DNA from: Latrodectus hesperus
Lineage: Eukaryota; Arthropoda; Arachnida; Araneae; Theridiidae
DNA length: 64,000 bases
Direction of reading: 5' to 3'
NCBI GenBank assembly: GCA_037975125.1
Contig: CM075852.1
Location: 1,592,839 to 1,656,838 of the forward strand
Shown in pieces: positions 1-12,266 of the stretch (positions are counted from its first letter, which is position 1; every line of letters begins with the position of its first letter). The notes under the pieces were generated by a model. That model searched no databases and was not told the origin of the DNA. It was given only the letters and a program-made list of their open reading frames with translations. Position numbers and translations under genes: made by a program.

Positions 1-782
1 GATTTATCCTCAGATCCCCTGCTAGTCATCGACTTTCTGACTGTCAACAGTTTATTTGAGTTGCTCTGACAAATCTCAGATCTTTAAAGAGGATAAGGCA
101 ACAACAACAACCAAAGCATACATGCTATCTTAATATAAAGTTAATGCTTTGAAATTGAAAGCTATTGTTACCGAATTTTTATGAATATCAAACAGCTTAC
201 TGAAAAATCTTTACATGTTATGAAAAGCCTCCTGGCGACTTTTCATAACAAAATCACTGATATCTAAAGACTATGGTAAGATTTGCGAGCACTATTAGAT
301 GAATCTGCACCTCAATTACAAAATGAACTTTTCAAACAATTAGAGATGTTCAAAAAAGGATTTTTAAGTGTTTACAAAGAATGGTAAAGCTTTATAAGTC
401 AAGAAGAAATGTGCTACACCATTGAGCCAGGGAAATGAGGATTAACGTGTATTGAAGAGTCTGAACCTCAAGTAACAACGTTGAAAACATTTTTTGGAAA
501 ATTACAGGACAGAAGTAAAAATAGATCCGTTATGTGACCATTTTAAATGCTAAAACATATTGGGGGAATCCTGCTGAAGTAATAGACTCTATATCGAACG
601 AGCATTCACTGAAAAAAGTTTGGTTGAACATCTGGTGAGATGTGATAAGCTTTTTCTGTAACCAAAAAACTAAAGCCAGATGTAAATGAAATTTCTAAAC
701 ATTGTAAGTAATAATTATTGTGTAACAAAAGAATCAAATTATTCAAAAACATCCATTTACTGACACAGTCTTAAGTTTTGTG
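1..782. other. Gene-less leader before the satellite
   Basis: No open frame longer than about 60 codons. The tract is less AT-rich than the introns and looks like decayed coding or retroelement sequence, but I cannot assign it. It contains the hairpin at 217-249. A satellite-like gatttatcctc stands at position 1, so the array may resume to the left. Confidence 0.4.
217..249. repeat. Perfect hairpin, 11-bp stem
   Basis: gttatgaaaag at 217-227 is the exact inverse of cttttcataac at 239-249, with an 11-nt loop. Function unknown. Confidence 0.6.
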
Positions 783-2344
783 TTTATCCTCGTTTGACTA
801 TGATTTTTCTTTCAATCAATGTACAATAATTTTTCTCCTGCCCACTTCAGATCAATTAACAAAGTACAAAAAGTCATCTATACGACCGATAGTGGTAGGT
901 ATTACTTAATGATGTTGCTTTTGAATACCTGGTTTAATTCTGATTTATCCTCGTTTGACTATCATTTTTTACAATCGATGTACCATAATTTTTCTTCTGC
1001 CCACTTCAGATCAATTGACAAAGTACAAAAGTCATCTATACGACCGATAGTGGAAGGTATTACTTAATGATGTTGTTTTTGAATACCTGGCGTATAACTC
1101 TGATTTATCCTCGTTTGACTATCATTTTTTACAATCGATGTACAATAATTTTTCTCCTGCCCACTTCAGATCAATTAACAAAGTACAAAAAGTCATCTAT
1201 ACGACCGATAGTGGTAGGTATTACTTAATGATGTTGCTTTTGAATACCTGGTTTAATTCTGATTTATCCTCGTTTGACTATCATTTTTTACAATCGATGT
1301 ACAACAATTTTTCTTCTGCCTACTTCAGATCAATTGACAAAGTACAAAAGTCATCTATACGACCGATAGTGGAAGGTATTACTTAATGATGTTGTTTTTG
1401 AATACCTGGCGTATAACTCTGATTTATCCTCGTTTGACTATCATTTTTTACAATCGATGTACAATAAATTTTCTCCTGCCCACTTCAGATCAATTGACAA
1501 AGTACAAAAAGTCATTTATACGACTGATAGTGGAAGGTATTACTTAATGATGTTGTTGTTGAATACCTGGCGTATAATTCTGATTTATTCTCGTTTGACT
1601 ATCATTTTTTTCAATCAATGTACAATAATTTTTCTCCTGTCCACTTCAGATCAATTGACAAAGTACAAAAAGTCATCTATATGACCGATAGTGGAAGGTA
1701 TTACTTAATGATGTTGTTGTTGAATACCTGGCGTATAATTCTGATTTATCCTCGTTTGACTATCATTTTTTACAATCGATGTACAATAAATTTTCTCCTG
1801 CCCACTTCAGATCAATTGACAAAGTACAAAAAGTCATTTATACGACTGATAGTGGAAGGTATTACTTAATGATGCTGTAGTTGAATACCTGGCGTATAAT
1901 TCTGATTTATCCTCGTTTAATTATCATTTTTGTTCAATCGAGGTAAAATAATTTTTCTCCTGTCCATTTCAGATCAATTGACAAATTACAAAAAGTCATT
2001 TTTACGACCGATAGTGGAAGGTATTACTTAATGATGCTGTAGTTGAATACCTGGATTGTAATTCTGATTTATCCTCGTTTGACTATCAATTTTTCAATCG
2101 ATGTAAAATAATTTTTCTCCTGTCCAATTCAGATAAATTGACAAAGTACAAAAGTCATCTATACGACCGATAATAGAAGGTATTACTTAATGATGTTGTT
2201 GTTGAATACCTGGCGTATAATTCTGATTTATCCTCGTTTGACTATCATTTTTGTTCAATCGATGTAAAATAATTTTTCTTTTGTCTATTTCAGATCAATT
2301 GACAAAGTACAAAAAGTCATCTATATGACCGATAGTGGAAAGGA
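783..2344. repeat. 160-bp satellite, about 10 tandem copies
   Basis: The phrase tttatcctcgtttgacta recurs with small changes at 783, 944, 1104, 1263, 1423, 1584, 1744, 1906, 2068 and 2227, spacing 159-162 bp. Each unit also holds cacttcagatcaattgacaa and gaccgatagtgg. Copies at 783-1422 alternate in their tails (ggtttaattc against gcgtataactc), giving a 319-bp higher-order unit. The short open frames here are by-products of the repeat, not genes. Confidence 0.93.
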
Positions 2345-2600
2345 TTACTAAAGGATGTTGTTGTCGTGTGGCAAGTGCAAAATGAAAAAAAAAGAAAAGG
2401 TAAAAAAAGACAAGTTTTATAGAACCAAAGGCATGGAGCACTGCCCTGGCAACATCTTCAGCTTTTTCCGTATAAAGGGTGTCATGGCAGCAGTTGGGGT
2501 CGATGCTGAAGAGGGTCGAGGCAACAGAGATGCAGTTGAAGAGATGCCTCGGATCCAATGGAACAGCTGTTTAGTGCCTGCATTCTGCACTTAATGATGT
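2345..2600. repeat. GC-richer insert after the satellite, probable SINE-like fragment
   Basis: Begins with ttgttgtcgtgtggc, which resembles the inverse of the SINE tail seen at 4669 and 5393, then an A-rich stretch, then about 170 bp of higher GC. Open frames on both strands are short and unlike anything I know. I regard it as repeat-derived. Confidence 0.35.
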
Positions 2601-3909
2601 AAATATATGATAAATAAAGCTATTATTTTCAGCACTCAATTATCAAACAGATCTCAAAAGCATGCTTTAAAACTTATTACTACACTCATATATTTTGCAA
2701 TAAATTTCACAAATAAAATTTGTCATTGAATGTTTCAAGAAAATTATTTCGTAAAAAAATTTTTTTGGTGAAATTTTTTCACAGTCAAGGAAATTCATTA
2801 TAAGGAATCTACGGTATATGTAGACTATTAAACATATTCATCAAATTATTAGAACATATAAACACTTTAATTTCATAATACATCCAAATCTTAGATAGAA
2901 AAGCAAAGGGTCATTAAAAGTGTTTTTAAAGAAAATAAAATTTTAAATTTTATTGTTATTGTTTTAATTATCAATAGAACTTTCAAAAGTTGTTAATAAG
3001 AATTATAATGTCATTATTTCAATAATTATTTTTGATAATTATCTTCAGTTATGTTTATGAAACAAGCAACTTTCTAAAAAATGCAAAATTTTTATTATCG
3101 ATTGTTCATCGAAGATCACCTTGTGGAATGATGATTTTGATTGTGAGTAAAAATGTGTTTCATAACTAATCCAATTATTTTCCCCCGATAAATCCAAAAT
3201 GTTTATCATGGTATAAAGGTAGTTTTAAATTTATCAAAATGGTCCTAAAATTACTGATAACAGTGTTCTTAAAAAATACATATAAACGCATCAAGGAACA
3301 TATTTACGGAACAGGATACAAAGTCAAGTAAATTGAGAACGAAGTTTTTGAAGCTTAGTTTACGTGCCAACGATTGATTGGTCGAGAGATCTCTCAAGAA
3401 TTGGGCAACGTTTTCTGTACCAATCAATCGCTTACTTAGATGAGAAACTGATTAATGAGAAAAAGTGAAATCTTCCACAAAATTTGTTCGGATGAAGGAA
3501 ATTTTTTTCATTTAACATAAAAATTTAAATAGATAAATTTAATCGAGAATCATTACTTTAAATGAAATATTACTTTAAAATTAATAAATTCTAAAGAATG
3601 ATTCAATTTTATTATTTATCCATTACGACATTATTTTTTAAAGTGTGCATAAAGAGACGTTTTAAAAATAACAATGTTTTGCGATGGATCCTAACTATAA
3701 AAATTGATACATTTATAAAATTCATAGAGTAAATTAAAACAAAATTAATGTTGAAATAAAATTATTTTACTCTCTTACCATTCAACACATAATCTATCTA
3801 ACTATGTATGTTCATATATTTTATATGTTCATAGAATGTTTTTAAATTTTTCGGCGAATCTTACATTGTGCTAAAAATGTAAAGTAAAAGATAAGGTTTT
3901 TCTGAATCT
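2601..3909. other. Intergenic, no gene
   Basis: AT-rich with no supportable ORF. The only structure is at 3371-3430: cgattgattggt and its inverse, 12 bp each, enclosing a palindrome gagagatctctc at 3384-3395. Confidence 0.6.
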
Positions 3910-4032
3910 TTCTTTCTTCTTCTTCTTCTTCATCCAACGCCCGCCCGTGGTCGATGGGCCATTTGGTGCCGTGCTTCCCAGTAGAGTCCAGCCCGCCCAT
4001 GCAAGTCGTCGTCGGCCTGACGACTTCTTTTC
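3910..4032 (-). mobile_element. 3' end of a LINE-type retroelement with (GAA)n tail
   Basis: GC-rich 123-bp island. On the minus strand it reads toward LDSTGKHGTKWPIDHGRALD followed by Glu repeats from a GAA microsatellite tail. Flanked by a perfect 15-bp duplication GGTTTTTCTGAATCT at 3895-3909 and 4033-4047. This is a heavily 5'-truncated retroposon; the family is not determined. Confidence 0.7.
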
Positions 4033-4047
4033 GGTTTTTCTGAATCT

Positions 4048-4655
4048 ACTTACAGTTATAAAAATATTGTATTTTGAAGAGTCTTAATTTGGAGTGATTA
4101 GAAAGTCAATTATTTGAGAGTCAAATCAGGTAAGTAAGCGAGATGATTAAAAAATTTGTTTTCTTTTTGAGATATTTTGACAAAAATTAGCAATTGAGAG
4201 AAATGATCAACAGAAGGTAAATTAAATAAACTACAAACAGTATATACTAACATATCCATTTTTTTATGCATTTAGTTAATTGTTAATTGCGTAAGACATA
4301 TGATAATGAATAAGTGTAATAAGTTAAACACATTAAATAGAAAATTTGATTTTTCTGAAGCTAAATATGCATCGTGTCTTTCATTGAAGCTTTCGACCGC
4401 CCAAAGTTTATTATTTCATATGTAAATCCATGAGAGACTATATTTTAAAGAGATAAAAAAATTATTAATTTTAAAAATTTCTGTGATAATTAAAAAAAAC
4501 AATGAAATATTATAGAATTAAATTTTGTCAAATTAATTGGTAAATTTGTAAATTAATTTTTAAGAAATTTACTTTTTAAAGATTAAATTTTTTAAAATGT
4601 GCTTTAAATACACTCGTTATTTTTTCTCAAAAATTCCCGGAAATTATGCTTTCAT
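4048..4655. other. Intergenic, no gene
   Basis: Plain AT-rich sequence; I see nothing in it. Confidence 0.5.
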
Positions 4656-4668
4656 CCAAATTTAGTTG

Positions 4669-4955
4669 TTGTTGTCGTGTGCCAGCCAGGCTGGCAATAT
4701 GTTGTGCGCTGCTCCACTTTTCCAACTGAACCATATTTTGGTGTGGAGTCCGACTTCCTCAGTACACACACGCCATAGGTACCCGTTTAAAGGGTAGACA
4801 ACCATTCACAATCCATTCATACAAGGAAAGGACAAATAGATAGAGAGGACGGATAGATAGAGAGAGAAAGTACATCCATGCCTGAACCGGGATTCGAACC
4901 CAGGACCTCCCTATCCGCAGTCAGACGCGCTGACCACTAGACAAATTGGGCGGCC
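4669..4955 (-). mobile_element. tRNA-derived SINE, family 1, copy 1
   Basis: The minus strand starts with a tRNA-like head (A-box-like gtggtcagcgcg, B box gggttcgaatccc), then a body containing gcatggatgtac, and ends in gcacacgacaacaac. Flanking duplication ccaaattYagttg at 4656-4668 and 4956-4968 with one mismatch. Closely similar to the copies at 5393 and 6548. Confidence 0.85.
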
Positions 4956-5392
4956 CCAAATTCAGTTGATGCTTTGAATTCAGTCAATTTTTTCTCAGAA
5001 CTTTTTTTTAAACTTAAATCATAACTGCTAAAAATAAGCTTAAATGTGCTACTATCCATGATATTTTTGCCATTTTGACAATCTGTATTTATTTAATTAA
5101 AATTTTGTTTGTTATTGTTGTTGGGAAATTTTAAATAAGCTGCTCACTGTCACAGTTTTTAGTAATTAAAATGGAACAATTTATGATATACAGTGTGAAT
5201 AACGGAATCTGAGTATACAATAATCCACTTCCGTTAAATCTAATTAATTTTTAAGTTTAACTTTGATGAGAATAATAGTCTATGATGAGGATTGAGCTAG
5301 TCATACAAATTAATTTACTTCTCCATATCTGATTGCTGCACAGATATTTAAAAAAGTGGAAAGAAATTTGTACAGATTCATTACGCCTTAAT

Positions 5393-5668
5393 GTTGTTGT
5401 TATCGTGTGCCAGCTAGGCTGGTAATATGGGGTGTGCTGCTCCACTTTTTCAACTGAACCATATTTTGGTGTGGAATCCGACTTTCTCAATACACACATG
5501 CCATAGGGAACCGTTTATAGGGTAGGCAATCATTTACAACACATTCATACACAGAAAAGACAAAGGCAGGATAGATAGAGATAGTACATCCATGTTCGAA
5601 CTGGGATTCGAACCCAAGATCTCCAAATCCGTAGTCAAGGACTGGGATCACTAAGCAGGGCGGTCGGC
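5393..5668 (-). mobile_element. tRNA-derived SINE, family 1, copy 2
   Basis: Same order of blocks as the copy at 4669-4955: tail ttgttgttatcgtgtgccag, middle aaccatattttggtgtgga, and head with gggattcgaaccc. More diverged in the A-box region. Minus orientation. Confidence 0.82.
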
Positions 5669-6547
5669 AAATCAGGTTAATAGTTCTATTATATAAAATG
5701 TGAATTTTTTTAAAAAAAATTTCCTCTTAATCTCAGATTTATGTTATACGCAATTCAAGTCACACGCGCACATATAAATACTTATTTGAGGTATGGTTTA
5801 ATTTCCTTGTTGATATTTGACCATTTTTTGATCGCGGTGTTTATTCTATTTAAAGTATTTTCCGAACTACTGAAAACTTCCACATCCGCAGTTACATTCA
5901 AACTCACAAGCAGGCTGGTGGTGAACCAGCTACATTGACATTTTTTCGAAAAGTGTAAAATAATGTTTTTTTGTGTAAGAAATTCATTAGGTTTGGATGG
6001 GCTGATTGTAGTGTTGTTAAGGAGGGAGAAAACCAAGTTTATTTCCGGGAATAAACCCGATTTATTCCTTTCGAAATTTCAAAAATTCCCAGGGAATTTT
6101 GAAAGTCCTCCCAAATTTTGGAAGTTTTCAGATTGTTTAGAAATTTTTTAAGTTTTCTATTATCAGATATTTTTTAAAATAAAAACCCAATTATTTTTAT
6201 TATTTCTGAAGTATTATAGCTATGGTAATAGAAAGTTTTCCAAAAACAGAAAACAATTTTGTTTCAATGATCAATTTAGAATAACTTCAAAAATTAATGT
6301 TGAGGAAACATTTTTTTCTTTCTCAAGTCAGAATTTATGAATTTACAACGACAGAAACATGGAAATATCAATACTTATTTTGTTAGTCCTGAGAAATATA
6401 TCTTGTATAAATATCTAAAATTGATTATTTTTTTAATTTTTAACAAGTATTTTTGTTTTTCTCATTACGAAAAAGTAATTGACTTTCGTACTAGAAGACA
6501 ACACAAATATTTTTTTTGTACATTTACATAGTTTACTTTATTCCTTT
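5669..6547. other. Intergenic, no gene
   Basis: Several short open frames on both strands (5741-6151, 6337-6531) lack any recognisable motif and overlap one another. I find no gene. Confidence 0.5.
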
Positions 6548-6800
6548 GCCGCCTAACTTTGTCAAGTGGTCAGCGTACCTGACTGCGGATGGGGAGGTCC
6601 TTGATTCAAATCCCAGTTCGGGCATGGATGTACTTTCTCTCTATATCAATCCTGTCTTTGTCCTTTCCATGTATGAATGGTTTGTGAATGGTTACCTATC
6701 CTATAAACGGGTACCTATGGCATGTGTGTACTGAAGAAGTCGTATTCCACACCTAAAAAATGGTTCAGCTCGAAAAGTGAAGCTGGCACACGACAACAAG
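6548..6800 (+). mobile_element. tRNA-derived SINE, family 1, copy 3
   Basis: Plus-strand copy: head gccgcc...aagtggtcagcg, B-box-like ttgattcaaatcccag, middle cctataaacgggtac, tail agctggcacacgacaacaag. It confirms the direction inferred from the two minus copies. Head mutations in the B box suggest it is old. Confidence 0.82.
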
Positions 6801-7930
6801 AATAGCAACTTCATTTTTTTCCATAGTAAAGACAAAACAACCCATTAAACAAAAGATGATTGGTTAAGCTTATTCCCTCGAAATTTCCATAGCTCAAAAT
6901 TCCCAAGAATTTTACATCTCTTGCTGATTGTATAACGACAGCTATTCAACTGAAATTCATTAAAGAAACAATTTATATGTATGACCGTAATTTTTTAAAA
7001 AAAGTGTGAATTTTTTTAATTAATTTTAATTTTTTATATAATAGAAAAATATCAATGACAAAATAATTAAATCATTGTCTGGGACTGGCTAAAGGTAAAT
7101 ATTTGAAGATGCAAGCAATACGTATCAATTTATTAGCATTGGCAGTTTTACAAATGAACTATTGTGTTCGGAAACTATTTCACGTGAAACATAATAAGAT
7201 GCTAAAGAATACAATGTATGTATCAGTCATTGTATCTGTATTCCTTTTAACAAACTCTATATTTCGATATTTCTATTATTAATAATGATTTTGTGAATCC
7301 TGGCTCACGTTAACTAGGTAAAAGGATCTTTCCTAAGTAAAAGTAGTACTCGTATCCCAGATTTGATGCGGTCTATAGCTGAAAAATAACAAGTAAATGT
7401 TGTACTTCTGCTTTTGTATTCATATCTGTTATGGTGAAGGTTTAAGAACTTCCAAAGTATCTCCCCTTGCAATGCATGAATAAGGCCATTTGTCTCTGAA
7501 AAATCTTTCTGAAGGCAACAACTCATCGTGGATTTAGAATGTCCTTTCACTGAGCTTTTTCTTTTACCCCATCTACGGCACTATGTCAAATCGTAATGAA
7601 TCTACACTCATAAATGTTTTACTCAATAATGATCAAGTTATTTGACATTTGTTGGTAAAAAAAATAAATCAAAAATCAGAAACTCTCTCTATAGATTGTG
7701 AAGTAAGTTATTAATCAACTAATCTGGAGTAATATGGCTTCTCGAGAACGAGTCTTGATCGTTATCTTTAACCCTTTTATTCTTCCAATCTTTGATTACG
7801 AAGCTAAAATTTGTGATTTCTGTCACCGAAATAACTTTCACTAAACTTGATATTACCTGATACGATACCTCGTATATTGCCTTCAGAATGACCTCGTATA
7901 GTAAATTTTTTGACATTTTTGAATTTTTTT
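6801..7930. other. Intergenic, no gene
   Basis: Short minus-strand frames at 7314-7550 and 7719-7967 have no recognisable domain. I find no gene. Confidence 0.5.
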
Positions 7931-8560
7931 GTATCAGTCTGATTCTTTGAACCCAAAAACTGAACATGTATTATCGATCAACATACATGCTGATTTTTTT
8001 CTAAGGAAATGAAAATACTTGCATTTAATCAACATGTATTATCAATTCCTTAAACCAGAACTCTATTTTTCAGACAATCCATTTTCCAAGATATGATAAT
8101 AAATAACTTTCTATGTCTAACTCAGAATAGTTTTTTTAACCTAGGTATCAGTCTGGTACTTTGAACCTAAAAATTCAACATGTATTATCGATCAACATAC
8201 ATGCTAATTTTTTTCTAAGGAAATGAAAATACTTGTATTTAATCAACATGTATTATCAATTCCTTAAACCAGAACTCTATTTTTCAGACAATCCATTTTC
8301 CAAGATATGATAATAAATAACTTTCTATCTCTACCTCAGAATAGTTTTCTTAACCTGGGTATCAGTCTGGTACTTTGAACCCAAAAAAATCAACATGTAT
8401 TATCGATCCACATACATGCTGATTTTTTTTCTAAGGAAATGAAAATTTTTGCATTTAATCAACATGTGAATTATCAAATCCTTAGACCAGAACTCAATTT
8501 TTTAGATAATCCATTTTCCAAAAAATGATAATAAATAACTTTCTATGACTTATCAGTCTA
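7931..8560. repeat. Tandem repeat, 214-bp period, about 3 copies
   Basis: gtatcagtctgRtWctttgaacc begins units at 7931, 8145 and 8359, exactly 214 bp apart. Each unit carries catgtattatcgatc, ctaaggaaatgaaaa and gataataaataactttctat. The third copy is truncated and rearranged at its end. Confidence 0.9.
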
Positions 8561-9639
8561 ACTTTCTATGACTAGAAAGGAGTCTTCTCTAAAGCAGAAT
8601 TTAAATTTTCTGCTTTCCCTCCCCCTTTAATGCCGTTATAACAATTGGATTCATGTTTATTCTGATGACTGAGTTGCTAACATTTCTGAGATAGGAGCTG
8701 TATTTAGTTTTTCAAAATATTTTGAAGACATGAAGAAATTTGTCCTTTTCATTGATTTTTAAACTTTTTTATACATTCTTCCAAAATATGTTCTACTTAT
8801 TTAATGTATTGAATTTGATTATAAAAAATAATATGTTATGCTGACGGTAATTTTACTATAGATAACCAGCCATTGTAGTTAATGAAATAAAAATGGAGTT
8901 GTCTACCCAAGAATTTAACTCTTTTGAGAGATATTTTAGCTATTAAATACTATATCTCCTGTTCTTTATTTGTTTTATCTTTTGAATCAGTTAAGCTGTT
9001 AAACTTATTTTGCTGCGAAAGTGCTACATTCTTAAATTTTTGGCTTAGATTAGAACTTTTTATCTACTAACAGTTGAAGTCGTTTTCATTTTTTTCATAT
9101 TATTCCTTCTATTTAATAGATGTTTTTCATTATTTTTGACACAGGAATTTCTCAGAAAATTTTATTTTTTGTTGACAGAATGATTTTTATTTAAAGTCCA
9201 AAAGCTGAAAATTATAATTCATTTGTCTACTGATCGTGAATTTGAATTTCTGTAGAAGAAAATTAATGCTTCATATTTTTGAAGATGTTGAAACGATCAT
9301 AAATGTTTTAGTTATTTAAAAAAAATTTTTACTTAGAAATATATGTAAAATTTGATAAATTTGAAATAAGAAATTAAAATAAAATGTTATTTTGTTTATT
9401 TGATACAGCTATTTAGTAATTAGTAATTATCACGCTATTATTTTATTGTACTGAAAAATATGGCTTGATTCGAAAATATTCAATTTAGCCCTTATTAACA
9501 ATGTTCTTATAATTCAATTTATCAAAATATTTTACGTTATCATATTATTTTAAAAAGTTCCCATTGAATTACTTCCTTACATTTTTATTTTGAATAACTT
9601 ATCAGTCTTTCTTACTTAATAATTTCATTAAAAAATGTG
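8561..9639. other. Intergenic, no gene
   Basis: AT-rich; I see nothing in it. Confidence 0.5.
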
Positions 9640-10213
9640 TTTATTTGTTGTTGTATCTCCGCTTTTGAGCAACGCAATGAAAATTGGCACTCGAAGAAAA
9701 TATGACACTAAAATTGGGCTTGTGAAAAGATCAATTCTAGAAAGTTCCAGACAATCAAGAATATGGTCAGGAGTGTCACACTTCAAACAGGCTGGGGAAA
9801 TCTTTTGTCCATAAAAATAGGATATAAATCTCTATCCATTGATAAGCGTAGTAATGGCCATCTGCTCCCACCTGCAACACTTGAGTGAACATGCGTCCAC
9901 AGGGTACATTCCTTAGTGCAATTGATGAGCAGGTTCCCACCTGTTCAACATCTGTTGTCCAGATAGCATCAATAGCTTTTTTCGGTCTTGAGAACAGTTC
10001 CAAATGAATCAGTTGTTGCTGACACTTGGACAAGCCAAACTCGCTATGCCATTGGCTATGCGAATTTAAGTCATTAGGGTGCGTCTTTCGTGTAACCAGA
10101 ACACCACGAAGGTGAATATACACCCCAGATAAATGGCACACTAGAAAATCCACTTCCTCAATTTTGACATTGATCTGAAGGGGAGGGAATTTTCTCCAGG
10201 CCATTACACCCAT
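9640..10213 (-). pseudogene. LINE ORF2 C-terminal remnant
   Basis: On the minus strand the last part reads CLKCDTPDHILDC followed by LFTSPILVSYFLRV, the zinc-binding C-x2-C...H...C tail found after the RNase H region of arthropod LINEs. A frameshift near 9790 separates this from a 145-residue open frame upstream (10213 to 9776) whose first half I do not recognise. It is a decayed retroelement end, not a host gene. The family is undetermined. Confidence 0.55.
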
Positions 10214-10639
10214 GGTAACAAATGAGTCAGTGACTCAAGTGGATCTAGTGTTTGTTAGGTTCCTAGCCTAAATGGCCATGTACCTTCTGTTCCTAAGAAA
10301 TTTTTCTACACCTAACTTTAGTTGAGATTAACATAATGATTTCAAAACATAAGGTTATTTAAACACAAAAGATTAAGAAAATATTTTGCTTAGGTTAAAG
10401 TGCTCCCAACGACAGTTCTTTGCATGATATTGAATAAACATAAAAAAGAAAAATTTGAATACACATTACAGACAAAAAAAGTGCAAAAAAAAAAATTTAA
10501 ATTACAGTTATATACATAGTAACAGTATTGATATAACTATATAAAGACAAAATATTTTTTTTTATTCTATCATGTATGCATATATATAAATATAATTTTT
10601 TTCCTTTTCTGTATTTTATTTTATATATTTTTTTTAAGT

Positions 10640-11834
10640 ATAAGAAGAAGAAATTATTAATTTCTACTTTTTGGGAGGCAAATAGATAAGTTTGAATGTG
10701 GCTTAGCCCGCAGAACCACCCTTGGTCTGTGGAAATTGGAAAGTTCATAGGGACTGTAGTTTTCAATTGCTTGAATTTCAGAGTTATCAATTTCATAAAG
10801 ATTGTTGTAGAAGCGAAAAGCAAGGAATTGGACGTATCTTGATAGGGGAAGGACACCCAAATTGTTTCTGATGTAGATGTCTGATTGAGTGATCAGTCTA
10901 AGAAATTTACTTTGCTGACCCTCAAGAAGTTTCAGGTTCGTTTCCGCAGCACCACCCCAGATTGGGGCTGCATAGGTGACAATAGGGCGAAGGTATGATT
11001 TATAAACCAATAGCTTGTTAGCCATGGAGAGCTTTGATTTGTAGGCAATTAAGGGGTAGAGTGAAGTTTTTGCAGAAATAAATTTATTCTTAATTTTATT
11101 AATATGGGCTTTCCAGGTAAGTTTTTTTATCTAACGTAAGTCCGAGGTACTCGACTTTATTTGACCAGGGGACCGAAAATCCGCTTAGTTGAATCTGTGT
11201 GTGTGGGGGGGTAGAGTACGTTTCCTAGTAAAAATGACAGCAGTGGATTTGTTTGCATTTATTTTAATTTTCCACTTATTAAGCCACTCTTCAATGGCCA
11301 TGAGGTGCTCAGTAAGGGTAGCATGGATTTTCCAGTAGAGAGAGCTAGTGGACAAAACGGCAGTATCATCCGCAAACAAGCAGAGCATAGTATTTTGGTG
11401 TTGCGGAATATCATTGATACAGATGTTAAATAAGAGAGGACCCAGCAGGGATCCTTGCGGTACCTGCAAGAATGGATCTGTCCAGAGAGATATCTTTTCC
11501 TACTCTAACAGTAAAAGAGCGGTTGGAGAGGTAATTATTAATTAAAGTAATTAATTGGGTTGGGAAATGGAATTTAATAAGTTTGTAAATTAGACCAGGG
11601 TGCCAAACTCTATCGAACGCTTTTTCTATATCAATGAATATTCCTCCCGTGGATTTTTTGTACGCGATTCCTTTTGAAATTTTTTCTACTACTCTGAGTA
11701 GTTGGTGGGTGATAGAAAGTTTTTTACGGAAGCCAAATTGTTGAGGAATAATAATTTTGTTGGTCTCATCAAAGGCCAGTAATTTATTAAGAATAATTTT
11801 TTCAGCAATCTTGGCCATAGTCGGCAAAAGAACT
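10640..11834 (-). pseudogene. Jockey-type LINE, 5'-truncated reverse transcriptase
   Basis: Three consecutive minus-strand frames form one reverse transcriptase: 11827-11426 (QQFGFRKKLSITHQLL, IDIEKAFDRVWH), 11469-11185 (PQGSLLGPLLFNI and active site FADD near 11365-11376), and 11025-10657 (YLRPIVTYAAPIWG and the tail). Frameshifts near 11460 and in 11185-11025 break it. It begins in the middle of the RT palm, as expected for a 5' truncation during target-primed insertion. Upstream endonuclease and Gag are absent. Same family as the copy at 17770-19998. Confidence 0.88.
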
Positions 11835-12266
11835 CAAGTATGTCTTACGATTTAGTAAAATTAGTATTTGGTTTCAGTATTCATTTTACTTTTTACTGTC
11901 TCCATAATTTTGTGATATATGAGGACCACATCCAAATAATAAAGACCGTTTAGTTATAAAAAAAATGAAAATATTTACTTATAGTAAAATTCAAATAAAC
12001 GTTTTCATTTTATTATGAATAATAAAATAAAATATGAAAAATGAAATATTTGTTGTAGAGAACACTTTCTTCAAGTGTCCTTCACTTCTTAGCATAATCA
12101 CATTTTACATTCAAACATTTATAGGAACTAATTAAGTGCTTTAAAACTTATAATCTTCTGATGCTAGTCTATTAAGCCAAGTGGTCAAAGCACTTTCCAT
12201 TACTTTTATCACTTTTAAAACACTTACTTATATCTGGAAATAAATTCAGCCGAGCTAAAAAATGGA
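11835..12266. other. Intergenic, no gene
   Basis: AT-rich; I see nothing in it. Confidence 0.5.

Noticed and set aside
819..1869. Series of similar 75-83 codon ORFs
   Set aside because: They repeat with the 160-bp satellite period and are translations of the repeat, with no start context or domain.
9776..10213. 145-residue minus-strand ORF as a host gene
   Set aside because: The sequence following a frameshift is a LINE C-terminal zinc tail, so the whole is better read as a retroelement remnant.
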